41,524 bases of DNA, taken from the NCBI GenBank assembly GCA_964522445.1, contig CAZFUY010000010.1, positions 1 to 41,524 on the forward strand. Reading direction: 5' to 3'. The notes under the pieces are model-generated. The model saw nothing but the letters and a program-made list of their open reading frames with translations. It was not told where the DNA came from and did not search any database. A program made the position numbers and the translations under genes. The DNA comes from CAZFUY01 sp964522445 (lineage in GTDB: Bacteria; Pseudomonadota; Gammaproteobacteria; SZUA-229). Positions 33,813-41,524 of this stretch are shown here, in pieces. Numbering within the stretch: the first letter of the stretch is position 1; each line of letters opens with the position of its first letter.

Positions 33813-34388
33813 CTAATTGTAACAGTACTTCAAAACTTCATAAGCTTCTCTAATTTCAATAAATACAGCGCGATCCCCGCCTTTATCCGGGTGGCACTGA
33901 TTTATCTTTCGTCTGTAACTCTGTTGTATCTCATCCCAGCCTGACTCAACAGTTAACTCCAGCACCTTTAATGCCTGCTGCTGTTGATCATGTGCAAAAT
34001 ATCGTTTCCAGAAGCCATTTAATAAATCTTCAACATCCGATTGACTGGTTTTATCATAATTATCCCAGTCAAGATAATATTGACTCAGTTTTATATCGGT
34101 ATCATCAACCAGAGCTGTTGACTCTGTATTCGTTACTATTTCTTCAATTTTTATTGACAGGGATGTAATTGATAAATAAAAACCATCGCTTAGTAACTCT
34201 GCCTGTAATTGATACAGTGCATTCATTACTAAAAAATTCTTTTTAAATAAAGCAAGATCAGGGGATTTTTCCTGTGGAAATTTTATGCCATCACTTTCCA
34301 GTTTTTTAATAAGGTCATATTCACTTACTTCATCAGTGCTTTTTTTTAACACCAGTAAGATGGGAATAATTAATGGATTTTTATTCAT
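33813..34388 (-). CDS. DnaJ-related protein (DNAJ_related domain plus J domain)
   Basis: A 191-residue protein. The N-terminal 1-125 matches the DNAJ_related domain ('IIPILLVLKKSTDEVSEYDL', 'FLVMNALYQLQAELLSDGFY'), found mainly in Gammaproteobacteria. The C-terminus is a short J domain with HPD at 166-168 ('KINQCHPDKGGDRAVFIEIR'), which stimulates DnaK ATPase. No Gly/Phe or zinc domain. It has no evident link to the nitrate operon upstream. Confidence 0.85.
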   Translation of the reverse strand: MNKNPLIIPILLVLKKSTDEVSEYDLIKKLESDGIKFPQEKSPDLALFKKNFLVMNALYQLQAELLSDGFYLSITSLSIKIEEIVTNTESTALVDDTDIKLSQYYLDWDNYDKTSQSDVEDLLNGFWKRYFAHDQQQQALKVLELTVESGWDEIQQSYRRKINQCHPDKGGDRAVFIEIREAYEVLKYCYN

Positions 34389-34451
34389 ATATGATATTAA
34401 TTAGAAATAACACCAGAAGTCAAAGTTTTAAGAATTTAAATCTATAAACTA

Positions 34452-34823
34452 TCAATGCTCACCTTTAGGTTTGCGCACGCCAGCAAGTCTATTGCCCTGC
34501 TTTTGAGGCCCTCCTTTTGGAAAGATCTGGTGTAAATAACGCGTATTACCTTTATCCTTACCCCAGGTTTTTCTAAAGTGTTTAATCATATCTCTTACCG
34601 GCGCCTGCACACCATGTTGATCATAAAAATCACGTATAAAATGAATAACTTCCCAGTGTTCATTATTTAACTCAAGCTCTTCTTCCCTGGCACGCACGTG
34701 AACAAATTCTTCTGTCCATTCATCCAGGTCAAGAAGATACCCCTCACCGTCCAACAATATTTCCTGACCATCAACAATCGTCGTTTTTGTTTGCATATTT
34801 GGATAATATATTTTTCCAGCCAT
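34452..34823 (-). CDS. DsrC/TusE-superfamily protein lacking both conserved cysteines
   Basis: A 123-residue protein with the DsrC/TusE fold: 'LLDGEGYLLDLDEWTEEF' (23-40), 'HWEVIHFIRDFYDQHGVQAP' (56-75) and the C-terminal arm 'FPKGGPQKQGNRLAGVRKPK' (101-120). In TusE and DsrC the penultimate Cys carries sulfur and DsrC has a second Cys about 10 residues earlier. Here these positions are Glu122 and Asn111, and the protein has no cysteine at all. It therefore fits the RspA-like regulatory branch, not sulfur transfer. Its ATG overlaps the DmsBC-like stop (TAATG), so it is part of the nitrate reductase operon. Confidence 0.85.
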   Translation of the reverse strand: MAGKIYYPNMQTKTTIVDGQEILLDGEGYLLDLDEWTEEFVHVRAREEELELNNEHWEVIHFIRDFYDQHGVQAPVRDMIKHFRKTWGKDKGNTRYLHQIFPKGGPQKQGNRLAGVRKPKGEH

Positions 34824-36652
34824 TATTTTTTCTCCTGGTGTATATTTGAGATAACACCAACCTGCGGCATTTCTGCAAGACCCGATTCACGCGCATGCTC
34901 TTCAAAACCTTTGTTCTTCCAGAAAAATGCACCTGGCATTGTTGTAGGAACAACTAACACATAAAACAGTGCCCGACTAACAAAAGCAGAAACAAGAATA
35001 GTAAATGCAAGCATTACCCATAAGGTTAAAACAGCAACTGAATCTGACGGTAACAAATACAACAAGGCCAGTACAAAAATATTTATTACTAACACAGCGT
35101 TTCGTAATCTGTATGTTTTACCAAAAGTTGTCACCTGTTCATAATAAGAAACAGCACCTTCTGCACCATCTTTATTTAAATCACGCGCATGAAAAACATG
35201 ACCAATGGCTTCTAACAGCAATCCACAGAATATAACAGCGGCAAGCATCTGTAGTAAACCAACAACCGGCATTTCCATAAAAATAAATACAGGCACAAAT
35301 ATTAAACCTGAAAATAAACCACCCATGGTTAACATATTTCCATAAAAGGCAGTCAGTACCTGCCAGTGATTCCAGTAAGGTCTGGCTTCTATACGGTAAA
35401 TCTTATGCATAAAATAAAGTGCTATTGGGCCTGTAAAAACCGCCACATAAGCAAAGATATTTGCCAGCATCGCTGTTAACTCAAAATCAAATAATGAAAA
35501 GAAAAAATGCCCGGCTAAACTATTAAAAAACACAGCAATGCCAGCGACTTCCCTGCTCACGGGTGAATATCTCAGATTATTAAATGCTCTATAAAATCGA
35601 TGCGGCTTACCTAAGTGCATGGTTGATAAAAACAAAGCAATTGTTTCCATACCTAATAAAATAACTAACGCAGGTAGATAGGCTACTGAATTCACTGCCT
35701 GTTGCATAGCTTCAACACCAAGCAAAGATCCCAGAAACATCAGCATAAAAGCACCAATAACACCCTGAGAAACAAGGGTAAATATAACCAGCGGATCTTC
35801 ACGTGAGCGCAACTTAGATAAATTCCAATGACGTTTAAGCCCCTTCTTTTTATCAACAACAGGTTTGTAAATACCATCCTTTGTGTCTTTATGATACTTC
35901 ACTGCCATACTGTCTGTACGAGTCATTTCAGACGGTAAAGTTTTTGTTTGCTGAAAACGAATATTGGGATTAGTAATATCAGTTCTTGGTAATCCAGGGA
36001 TTTCAGTTTTTACCTGTTGGCGATTTTCAGGTGTATTTTCAATCACACCAAAATTCAATGCATTTCCTAAACACGCAGAAACACAGGCAGGTTTTAAACC
36101 CACTTCTAAACGATCCACACACATATTACATTTACTAACCTGGCCTTTTACAGGGTCAAGCTGTGGCGCATTGTAAGGACACACCCATGTGCAATAACCA
36201 CAACCAAAACAAATATCAGAATCCTGTAATACCGCACCATATTCTGCAAATTTTGTATACGCACGTGTTGGACAACCTTTTAAGCAAACAGGATCATCAC
36301 AATGATTACATGCCATAGAAATATTTAAGCGCTTAAATGCAGGATAAGTTCCTCCTTCCACATAACCGACAGAGCGAAATGCAATATGTGCAGGGTTATC
36401 ATTTTTTTCACTACAGGCTGCTTCACAGGCATGACATCCAATACAATTATCTGCAGTAAAATGAAAGCCGTGTTGCTTATAACGATTGGGATTATCACCT
36501 ATTCCAGAATCATTATTTATATTTAAGCTTTTTCCTTTTAGTGGATTATTTGCATCAACCGTTTGAATATTTTTTCCATAACGATTTTTTTCCTGACTGG
36601 TTTTGTCATTAAGAAAAGCGTATTCGCGTTCTTTTTCTCTTATCAAAAACAT
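34823..36652 (-). CDS. Fused FeS / membrane-anchor subunit (DmsB-DmsC type) of the molybdoenzyme
   Basis: A 609-residue fusion. Residues 65-205 carry 16 cysteines in four [4Fe-4S] sites: C70/73/76/80, C115/118/123/127, C148/151/154/158 and C175/178/190/194, as in DmsB. From about 285 there are eight or so transmembrane helices of the DmsC/NrfD type, with 'LSTMHLGKPHRFYRAFNNLRY' near 345-365. DmsC-like anchors oxidise menaquinol/ubiquinol. It begins 2 bases after the catalytic subunit and so should feed it electrons from the quinone pool. No Tat or Sec signal is seen; the FeS part probably faces the cytoplasm with the enzyme. Confidence 0.88.
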   Translation of the reverse strand: MFLIREKEREYAFLNDKTSQEKNRYGKNIQTVDANNPLKGKSLNINNDSGIGDNPNRYKQHGFHFTADNCIGCHACEAACSEKNDNPAHIAFRSVGYVEGGTYPAFKRLNISMACNHCDDPVCLKGCPTRAYTKFAEYGAVLQDSDICFGCGYCTWVCPYNAPQLDPVKGQVSKCNMCVDRLEVGLKPACVSACLGNALNFGVIENTPENRQQVKTEIPGLPRTDITNPNIRFQQTKTLPSEMTRTDSMAVKYHKDTKDGIYKPVVDKKKGLKRHWNLSKLRSREDPLVIFTLVSQGVIGAFMLMFLGSLLGVEAMQQAVNSVAYLPALVILLGMETIALFLSTMHLGKPHRFYRAFNNLRYSPVSREVAGIAVFFNSLAGHFFFSLFDFELTAMLANIFAYVAVFTGPIALYFMHKIYRIEARPYWNHWQVLTAFYGNMLTMGGLFSGLIFVPVFIFMEMPVVGLLQMLAAVIFCGLLLEAIGHVFHARDLNKDGAEGAVSYYEQVTTFGKTYRLRNAVLVINIFVLALLYLLPSDSVAVLTLWVMLAFTILVSAFVSRALFYVLVVPTTMPGAFFWKNKGFEEHARESGLAEMPQVGVISNIHQEKK

Positions 36653-36654
36653 AC

Positions 36655-38838
36655 TTAAAACGCCCTCGCTTCTACATTCTTCTGTGCGGCTTCTTTCTGA
36701 TCTATTTTCTCAATACGAACAGCACTTTGTTTAAAAGCAGGCTGTCTTGAATAAGGATCTAATAAACCCAGCGTTAAACGATTTGCACAATCATGAAAAT
36801 GAAATGGAATAAAAACCATATTGTAGGGAATGCGCTGTGTATGCTGCACCATAACAATGGCATCCGAACGTTTTGACACGACGCGCACATAACTCATGTG
36901 TTCGACGCCTAAATCTTCTGCTGCATCAGGGTTCATTTCCATATAGGGTGTTGGGCTGTATTTATTACAGTTACCCATTTTTCCTGTGCGTGTTCGAGTA
37001 TGAAAATGTTCAACCACTCGACCTGTGTTTAACCAGAAGGGATAATCATTATCAGGGCGTTCATTATTATTTATAAACGGCAATGCTATTAAATTTGCTG
37101 CTCCATCTGCTGTTGGATATTTTCCATCCACATATAAACGCTTCGCTCCTTTTTCATCACCTTCTCTACAGGGCCATTGCAAGCCTGCATTTTCTTCAAT
37201 TTTCTGGTAGCTCATACCAGAAATATCCAGATTACGATCTTTGCCTTTGGATAACGCTTTCATTTCTTCAAATACGTCTTCCGCTGTATCTGGAAAATTC
37301 ATTTTTTCATAATGATCAAAACGTTTTGCTAATTGATTAAATATCCATAAGTCCGGTTTTGAATTGGCATAAGGTTTCTGAACATTGGTAATGCGATTAA
37401 CGCGACGTTCGGTATTTGTAAAACAGCCATCTTTTTCTGCCCAGATAGATGCAGGCAAATACATATTGGCATACTGCGCACTTTCAACATCACTGTAAGC
37501 ATCCTGCACAACAAAAAATTCTAATTTTTCTAAAGTCTTTCGAATACGTTCTGTATTTGGCAGCGAACTCATTGGATTAGAAGCCACTAACCAGAGTGCT
37601 TTTATTTGCCCGGTTTCTATTGCAGGAAAAATATCGGTTTGAAATAAGCCGCGTTTTTTTGGCAGGAATTCTTCATCAATTCCCCAGAAGTCAGCAATTT
37701 CTTTGCGATCCTGTGGATTTTCTAAATAACGATAACCCGGCAAACCAGAACAGGATGACCACTCACGTGTACCCATGGCATTGCATTGACCTGTAATAGA
37801 TAAACTGGTGCCACCTTCTTTGCCAATATTTCCGGTAATTAAATTTAGATTATTAACACCAACCACACCATCCGATCCATGCGTACTCTGGTTAATTCCC
37901 ATAGTCCAGATTGACATAGCTTTACCGGCTTTGGCATAAAGCCTTGCTACATTACGAATAGTATCTTCATCAATGCCACAGATTTTTGAAGCTGAAATGG
38001 GATCATACTCTGCAACTAATGCTTTAAATTCATCATAACCATTGGTGTGTGCATCAATGTAATCTTTATCTTCCAGACCCTCATCCAAAATAACATGAGC
38101 AAGTGAATTTAATAGAACAACATCAGTGCCTGGCGTAATCGCTAAATGCATATCTGCAAATTGCGCCAGCATAGTGACACGTGGGTCAACAACAATTAGT
38201 GGAAAGCTACGTTTTTCCATAGCCTCTTTTAAGCGCCAGTAAATAACAGGGTGTTGTTCAGGCAGGTTAGAACCAAAGGCAATTAAACAATCTGTATGTT
38301 CAAAATCTTCATAACATCCCGGCGGGCCATCCGCACCAAAAGAACGTTTATAACCAGAAACAGCAGAAGCCATACAGAGTGTTGTATTACCATCGTAATT
38401 ATTTGTGCCTATAGCACCGCGTGTTAATTTACCTAAGGTATAAAATTCTTCAGTTAATATTTGACCTGTTGAAATAATCGCAACCGAATCACGTCCGTAT
38501 TTTTCCTGAATAGATTTAAATTTTTCAGCCATGCTATCAAAAGCATCATCCCAGCTAATTTCTTTAAATTCTTCAATATAACTGTCACGATATAAAGGTG
38601 TTTTACCTCGACCTGCTGTATCAAATAATTCGTGTTCAAATATTCCTTTAATACAAAGCTTGCCACGATTAACATCCGCACTGGCAACACCACGACTGGA
38701 AACAGCCTTACCTTCTTTATTGATTCCTACTTCAATAGAACAACCAGTTGAACAGTAACCACAGGTTGTGTATTTCCATTCAACTATTTCCTTATCGACT
38801 ATTTTAATTGGGTTTTTCTTTTTACGACCAAATAACAT
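36655..38838 (-). CDS. nasA: Molybdopterin nitrate reductase catalytic subunit, NasA/NarB type
   Basis: A 727-residue protein starting at the ATG at 38838 (GGAG upstream); 18 more open codons upstream are only the translated repeat. The [4Fe-4S] ligands are C26, C29, C33 and C62 ('TTCGYCSTGC', 'GKLCIKG'). C155 in 'NTTLCMASAVSGYKRSFGAD' is the likely Mo ligand. 'PPGCYEDFEH' and 'HFHTRTRTGKM' are NarB/NasA marks. It reduces nitrate to nitrite in the cytoplasm; no Tat signal. Placed between nirD and a quinone-linked FeS/anchor fusion, it may draw on the quinone pool instead of ferredoxin or NADH. Another oxyanion substrate is possible but less likely next to nirBD. Confidence 0.85.
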   Translation of the reverse strand: MLFGRKKKNPIKIVDKEIVEWKYTTCGYCSTGCSIEVGINKEGKAVSSRGVASADVNRGKLCIKGIFEHELFDTAGRGKTPLYRDSYIEEFKEISWDDAFDSMAEKFKSIQEKYGRDSVAIISTGQILTEEFYTLGKLTRGAIGTNNYDGNTTLCMASAVSGYKRSFGADGPPGCYEDFEHTDCLIAFGSNLPEQHPVIYWRLKEAMEKRSFPLIVVDPRVTMLAQFADMHLAITPGTDVVLLNSLAHVILDEGLEDKDYIDAHTNGYDEFKALVAEYDPISASKICGIDEDTIRNVARLYAKAGKAMSIWTMGINQSTHGSDGVVGVNNLNLITGNIGKEGGTSLSITGQCNAMGTREWSSCSGLPGYRYLENPQDRKEIADFWGIDEEFLPKKRGLFQTDIFPAIETGQIKALWLVASNPMSSLPNTERIRKTLEKLEFFVVQDAYSDVESAQYANMYLPASIWAEKDGCFTNTERRVNRITNVQKPYANSKPDLWIFNQLAKRFDHYEKMNFPDTAEDVFEEMKALSKGKDRNLDISGMSYQKIEENAGLQWPCREGDEKGAKRLYVDGKYPTADGAANLIALPFINNNERPDNDYPFWLNTGRVVEHFHTRTRTGKMGNCNKYSPTPYMEMNPDAAEDLGVEHMSYVRVVSKRSDAIVMVQHTQRIPYNMVFIPFHFHDCANRLTLGLLDPYSRQPAFKQSAVRIEKIDQKEAAQKNVEARAF

Positions 38839-38871
38839 TGGGGGGGACTCCAGTATTCTTAAAAGATTTTG

Positions 38872-38962
38872 CCACGGAGGCACAGTGATCACAGAGTTTT
38901 TTAATTATGGCATACAGATTAAAATAAAAAATAATGCCTCTGTGTACTCTGCATCTCTGTGG
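38872..38962. repeat. Imperfect inverted repeat between nirD and nasA
   Basis: Arms 38872-38896 (CCACGGAGGCACAG... ) and 38938-38962 (...CATCTCTGTGG) pair over 25 bases with several mismatches. This looks like an inserted small dispersed repeat inside the operon. It could lower downstream expression or protect mRNA ends. Confidence 0.55.
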
Positions 38963-38969
38963 CTATCCC

Positions 38970-39281
38970 TCATTTCAAATCAATAAATATTTTTTTAGAT
39001 TCAATTTTTACTTCATAATGACCAGTACAACCTTCATCCAGCCCCATTGCTTCACCTGTTGTTAAATCTATGCGCCAGTTATGCAAAGGGCAGGTAACAG
39101 ATTTATCATGAACTATGCCCTGAGATAGCTGCCCCTTTCTATGCGGACATTCATCATTTACTGCAAAAATTTCATTTTTTGAATTTCTAAAAACAGCTAT
39201 ATCCTGATCACCATTTTTAACAACTCGCGCACCTAAAACAGGAATATCTTCTACACTACCTACTTCTACCCAGTTCGACAT
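38970..39281 (-). CDS. nirD: Nitrite reductase small subunit, Rieske type
   Basis: A 103-residue protein with a Rieske fold and both ligand pairs: 'DECPHRKG' (Cys, His) and 'CPLHNWRIDLTTG' (Cys, His). So it should bind a [2Fe-2S] cluster, unlike NirD versions that lost the ligands. It partners NirB, directly upstream in the operon. Confidence 0.92.
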   Translation of the reverse strand: MSNWVEVGSVEDIPVLGARVVKNGDQDIAVFRNSKNEIFAVNDECPHRKGQLSQGIVHDKSVTCPLHNWRIDLTTGEAMGLDEGCTGHYEVKIESKKIFIDLK

Positions 39282-39314
39282 AATGATTACCTTTATAAAT
39301 TCTTTTATCTTTAA

Positions 39315-39339
39315 TCCCCTCCCCCTTTACAGGGGAAGG
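39315..39339. repeat. Small hairpin CCCCT-TTAC-AGGGG
   Basis: A short inverted repeat in the 69 bases between nirB and nirD, similar to the block at 16293-16310 (both followed by AAGGCG). It may be a dispersed repeat. Confidence 0.4.
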
Positions 39340-39350
39340 CGAACTAATAT

Positions 39351-41524
39351 TTAACCAATTACTTTTAATGGCGTAAATTCATGAGCATCAACTCCATTAG
39401 TTGATCGTTCAGTCCATGGGTCATGCTGAGATTTGGTAATCTCCTGTGAGAATTTAAATCGTTCTGCCAGCTGTTTACGTTTTTCTGCATCATCAACCAG
39501 AAGTTCTTTTACATAAGTAAAACCAACACGTTCTATCCAGGGTGCTGTACGTTCAAGATATCGAGCTTCTTCACGATAGACCTGACAAAAAGCTGCCGCA
39601 TATTCCAGCACTTCTTCTTCACTATCCACTTTGCATAACAGATCTGTTGCTCGAACTTTAATACCGCCATTGCCACCAATATGTAATTCATAACCTGAAT
39701 CCACACACACCACACCAAAATCTTTAATGGTGGCTTCTGCACAGTTACGCGGACAGCCAGATGCTGCCATTTTAAATTTATGTGGCATCCATGAACCCCA
39801 GCTTAGCTGTTCCAGTTTAATACCTATGCCGGTTGAATCCTGTGTTCCAAATCGACACCATTCTTTACCGACACAGGTTTTAACTGTACGTAATGCTTTT
39901 CCGTATGCATGGCCTGAAACTAAACCTTCATCATTCAGGTCTTTCCAGATCAAAGGTAATTCATGCTTTTTAACACCGTATAAACCAATGCGCTGACCAC
40001 CAGTTACGTGCACAGTATCAAGTTCAAATTTTTCAGCGACATTTGCAATGGCTCGCAATTCTTTAGGCGTGGTCATACCTCCCCACATGCGAGGAATAAC
40101 AGAGTATGTTCCATCTTTCTGAATATTCGCATGAGCACGTTCATTAATAAAACGAGACTGTGGATCATCAAACGCTTCTTTAGGCCATGAACTAATCAGA
40201 TAATAATTCACTGACATTCGGCAGGCCGCACAGCCATCTTCTGTTTTCCAGTTTAAGGCTTTATAAACATCGACACGGTTAGTCAGCTTTTGATCACGAA
40301 TAGCAGCACGCACATAATCATGTGTATGTTCTGTGCAACCACAAATAGATTTTGCTTCGGGCGCTTCATAATCACTGCCTAAAGTTGTTTCCAGTATCTG
40401 CTCAACCAGACCAGTACATGAACCACATGAAGAAGAGGCTTTAGTATGTGCACGCACTTCATCCAGAGTAAACAAACCATTTTCAGTAATGGCAATAACC
40501 ACTTCACCTTTAGTAACACCATTACAACCACAAATTTCAGTATCATCTGACATATTGGCAACCACATTGCCACCATGTCCAGAATCACCCAGATGTGCCT
40601 GACCAAATAATAATTGATCACGAATATCTGATACATTTGTTTGTTCACGCATCAGTTGAAAATACCATGCACCATCAATAGTATCGCCGTATAACACTGC
40701 ACCAATAATTTTTTCGTCTTTAATAACTATTTTTTTATAAATGCCACGGGTTGCATCACGAACAACAATATCATCTGTTGTTTCATCTCCCATAAAGTCA
40801 CCCGCAGAGAATAAATCAATGCCCGTTACTTTTAATTTTGTTGAGGTAACAGAACCTGTATAAAGACCAATTCCATATTCTGCTAAATGATTGGCACACA
40901 CTTTTGCCATTTCGAATAGTGGCGCAACCAGACCATAAGTTAAACCACGATGTTGAACACATTCACCCATTGCATAAATTTTTGGATCAAATGTTTGTAA
41001 TGTATCGTTAACAACAATACCGCGTTCACAATGCAAACCAATTTGTTTTGCCAGTTCAATATTGGGGCGAATACCCACCGCCATAACAACTAAATCTGTT
41101 TCTATTTCTGAACCATCTGCAAAAATAACTTTTTCAACTTTTCCATCACCTACAATTTCTTTTGTCGATGCTTTCATTCTAAACTTCATTCCCTGCTCTT
41201 CCAGCGAGTTTTTCAACATGCCACCAGAAACATCATCCATCTGACGTTCCATTAACCAGTCCATTAAATGAATAACAGTGACATCCATTCCCTGCTTGAT
41301 TAAACCATTAGCCGCTTCAAGACCTAACAAACCACCACCAATAACAACAGCACGTTTTTTAGTTTTTGCAGTTGCCAGCATGGCATCAACATCATGAATA
41401 TCACGGAAGCCGACTACACCAGAAAGATCATGCCCTGGCACAGGAATAATAAAAGAATCAGATCCTGTTGCCATTAATAAACGATCATATTCAACAACAG
41501 TGCCATCATCGCCTGTTACCGTGC
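39351..41524 (-). CDS. nirB: NADH-dependent nitrite reductase large subunit (5' end outside window)
   Basis: At least 724 residues; the frame runs open to the window edge ('TVTGDDGTVVEYDRLLMATG' precedes the first ATG), so roughly the first 100 residues are missing. Domains: FAD/NAD(P)-binding oxidoreductase ('AVVIGGGLLGLEAANGL', 'VMAVGIRPN'), BFD-type [2Fe-2S] ('CGCNGVTKGEV', 'SSCGSCTGLVEQIL'), then the sirohaem/[4Fe-4S] nitrite reductase half ('TCVGKEWCRFGTQDS', 'ASGCPRNCAEATIKDFGV'). It reduces nitrite to ammonium in the cytoplasm. First seen gene of the operon nirB-nirD-nasA-dmsBC-dsrC-like. Confidence 0.95.
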   Translation of the reverse strand, partial: TVTGDDGTVVEYDRLLMATGSDSFIIPVPGHDLSGVVGFRDIHDVDAMLATAKTKKRAVVIGGGLLGLEAANGLIKQGMDVTVIHLMDWLMERQMDDVSGGMLKNSLEEQGMKFRMKASTKEIVGDGKVEKVIFADGSEIETDLVVMAVGIRPNIELAKQIGLHCERGIVVNDTLQTFDPKIYAMGECVQHRGLTYGLVAPLFEMAKVCANHLAEYGIGLYTGSVTSTKLKVTGIDLFSAGDFMGDETTDDIVVRDATRGIYKKIVIKDEKIIGAVLYGDTIDGAWYFQLMREQTNVSDIRDQLLFGQAHLGDSGHGGNVVANMSDDTEICGCNGVTKGEVVIAITENGLFTLDEVRAHTKASSSCGSCTGLVEQILETTLGSDYEAPEAKSICGCTEHTHDYVRAAIRDQKLTNRVDVYKALNWKTEDGCAACRMSVNYYLISSWPKEAFDDPQSRFINERAHANIQKDGTYSVIPRMWGGMTTPKELRAIANVAEKFELDTVHVTGGQRIGLYGVKKHELPLIWKDLNDEGLVSGHAYGKALRTVKTCVGKEWCRFGTQDSTGIGIKLEQLSWGSWMPHKFKMAASGCPRNCAEATIKDFGVVCVDSGYELHIGGNGGIKVRATDLLCKVDSEEEVLEYAAAFCQVYREEARYLERTAPWIERVGFTYVKELLVDDAEKRKQLAERFKFSQEITKSQHDPWTERSTNGVDAHEFTPLKVIG

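Noticed and set aside
34452..34823. TusE for tRNA 2-thiouridine synthesis
   Set aside because: The essential penultimate cysteine is Glu and the protein has no cysteine.
38839..38892. Longer nasA start at 38892
   Set aside because: The extra 18 residues are the translated inverted repeat; ATG 38838 has a GGAG and starts where the conserved domain begins.
41474..41474. ATG at 41474 as the start of nirB
   Set aside because: The frame stays open to the window edge with family-like sequence before it ('VVEYDRLL'), and the FAD-binding N-terminus is missing, so the true start is outside.
1..41524. CRISPR array, rRNA, tRNA, transposase or prophage genes
   Set aside because: None was seen; repeats present are single hairpins or MITE-like pairs, not regularly spaced arrays.

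Overview
The window looks like part of the chromosome of an AT-rich Gammaproteobacterium, probably an environmental sulfur- or nitrogen-cycling lineage. The evidence is the RluA, DeaD, DksA-like, PPK2 and DNAJ_related types, a VPLPA/PEP-CTERM-type exported protein, a DsrC/TusE superfamily member, many c-type cytochromes and short dispersed inverted repeats. No tRNA, rRNA, CRISPR array, transposase or prophage gene was recognised. The species cannot be named from the sequence alone.

Left part (1-17.9 kb): mostly housekeeping and small accessory genes. It starts with a decayed GDP-mannose hydrolase (Nudix) fragment. Next come a tiny Tat-signal peptide gene beside a VPVPA-CTERM exported protein, a periplasmic zinc-less MsrB, and a membrane-anchored protein with two tandem Ser/Thr kinase domains. 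A small operon follows with a dihaem cytochrome c, a SemiSWEET and an unknown protein. After these are a DegT-type aminotransferase, the DEAD-box helicase DeaD, a 37-codon remnant of the chromate transporter ChrA, an exported metallo-beta-lactamase-fold hydrolase and RluA. PPK2 and a DksA-like zinc-finger protein each have a Shine-Dalgarno sequence inside a hairpin loop. A thioredoxin-like / Tat-subunit / GMC flavoprotein operon and a HIT-superfamily phosphorylase-like protein complete this part. Two copies of a MITE-like element sit at 10.19-10.27 and 17.42-17.56 kb.

Centre (19.4-30.7 kb, minus strand): the most remarkable region. Eight genes are packed with gaps of 2 nt or less, or overlaps. 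In transcription order they are: an HzsA-like (hydrazine synthase alpha-related) tetrahaem lipoprotein; a 1014-residue beta-propeller plus dihaem-peroxidase-like protein that looks like fused HzsB and HzsC; the FMN transferase ApbE; a formylglycine-generating-enzyme-fold protein without the catalytic cysteines; a membrane-anchored pentahaem cytochrome c; an RnfD/NqrB-type membrane subunit with an ApbE-target-like motif; a NuoF-like flavoprotein with altered FMN/NAD loops; and a HoxU/NuoG-N-like iron-sulfur protein. I read this as an exported multihaem redox enzyme with its own flavin- and FeS-based trans-membrane electron line. It resembles the hydrazine synthase architecture, but in an organism with no other sign of being an anammox planctomycete. 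A hemerythrin/PAS sensor-like gene is divergent from it, with a weak FNR/DNR-like site between them.

Right part (32.2-41.5 kb, minus strand): three uncharacterised small or membrane proteins and a DnaJ-related protein. Then comes a nitrogen operon read inward from the right edge: NirB (5' end cut off by the window), NirD, a NasA/NarB-type molybdopterin nitrate reductase, a DmsB-DmsC-type fusion (four [4Fe-4S] clusters plus membrane anchor) and a DsrC-like protein that has lost both conserved cysteines. Together these suggest nitrate-to-ammonium reduction, with electrons possibly drawn from the quinone pool for the first step. The centre and right parts place a possible NO/NH4+/hydroxylamine-type redox enzyme close to nitrate and nitrite reduction.
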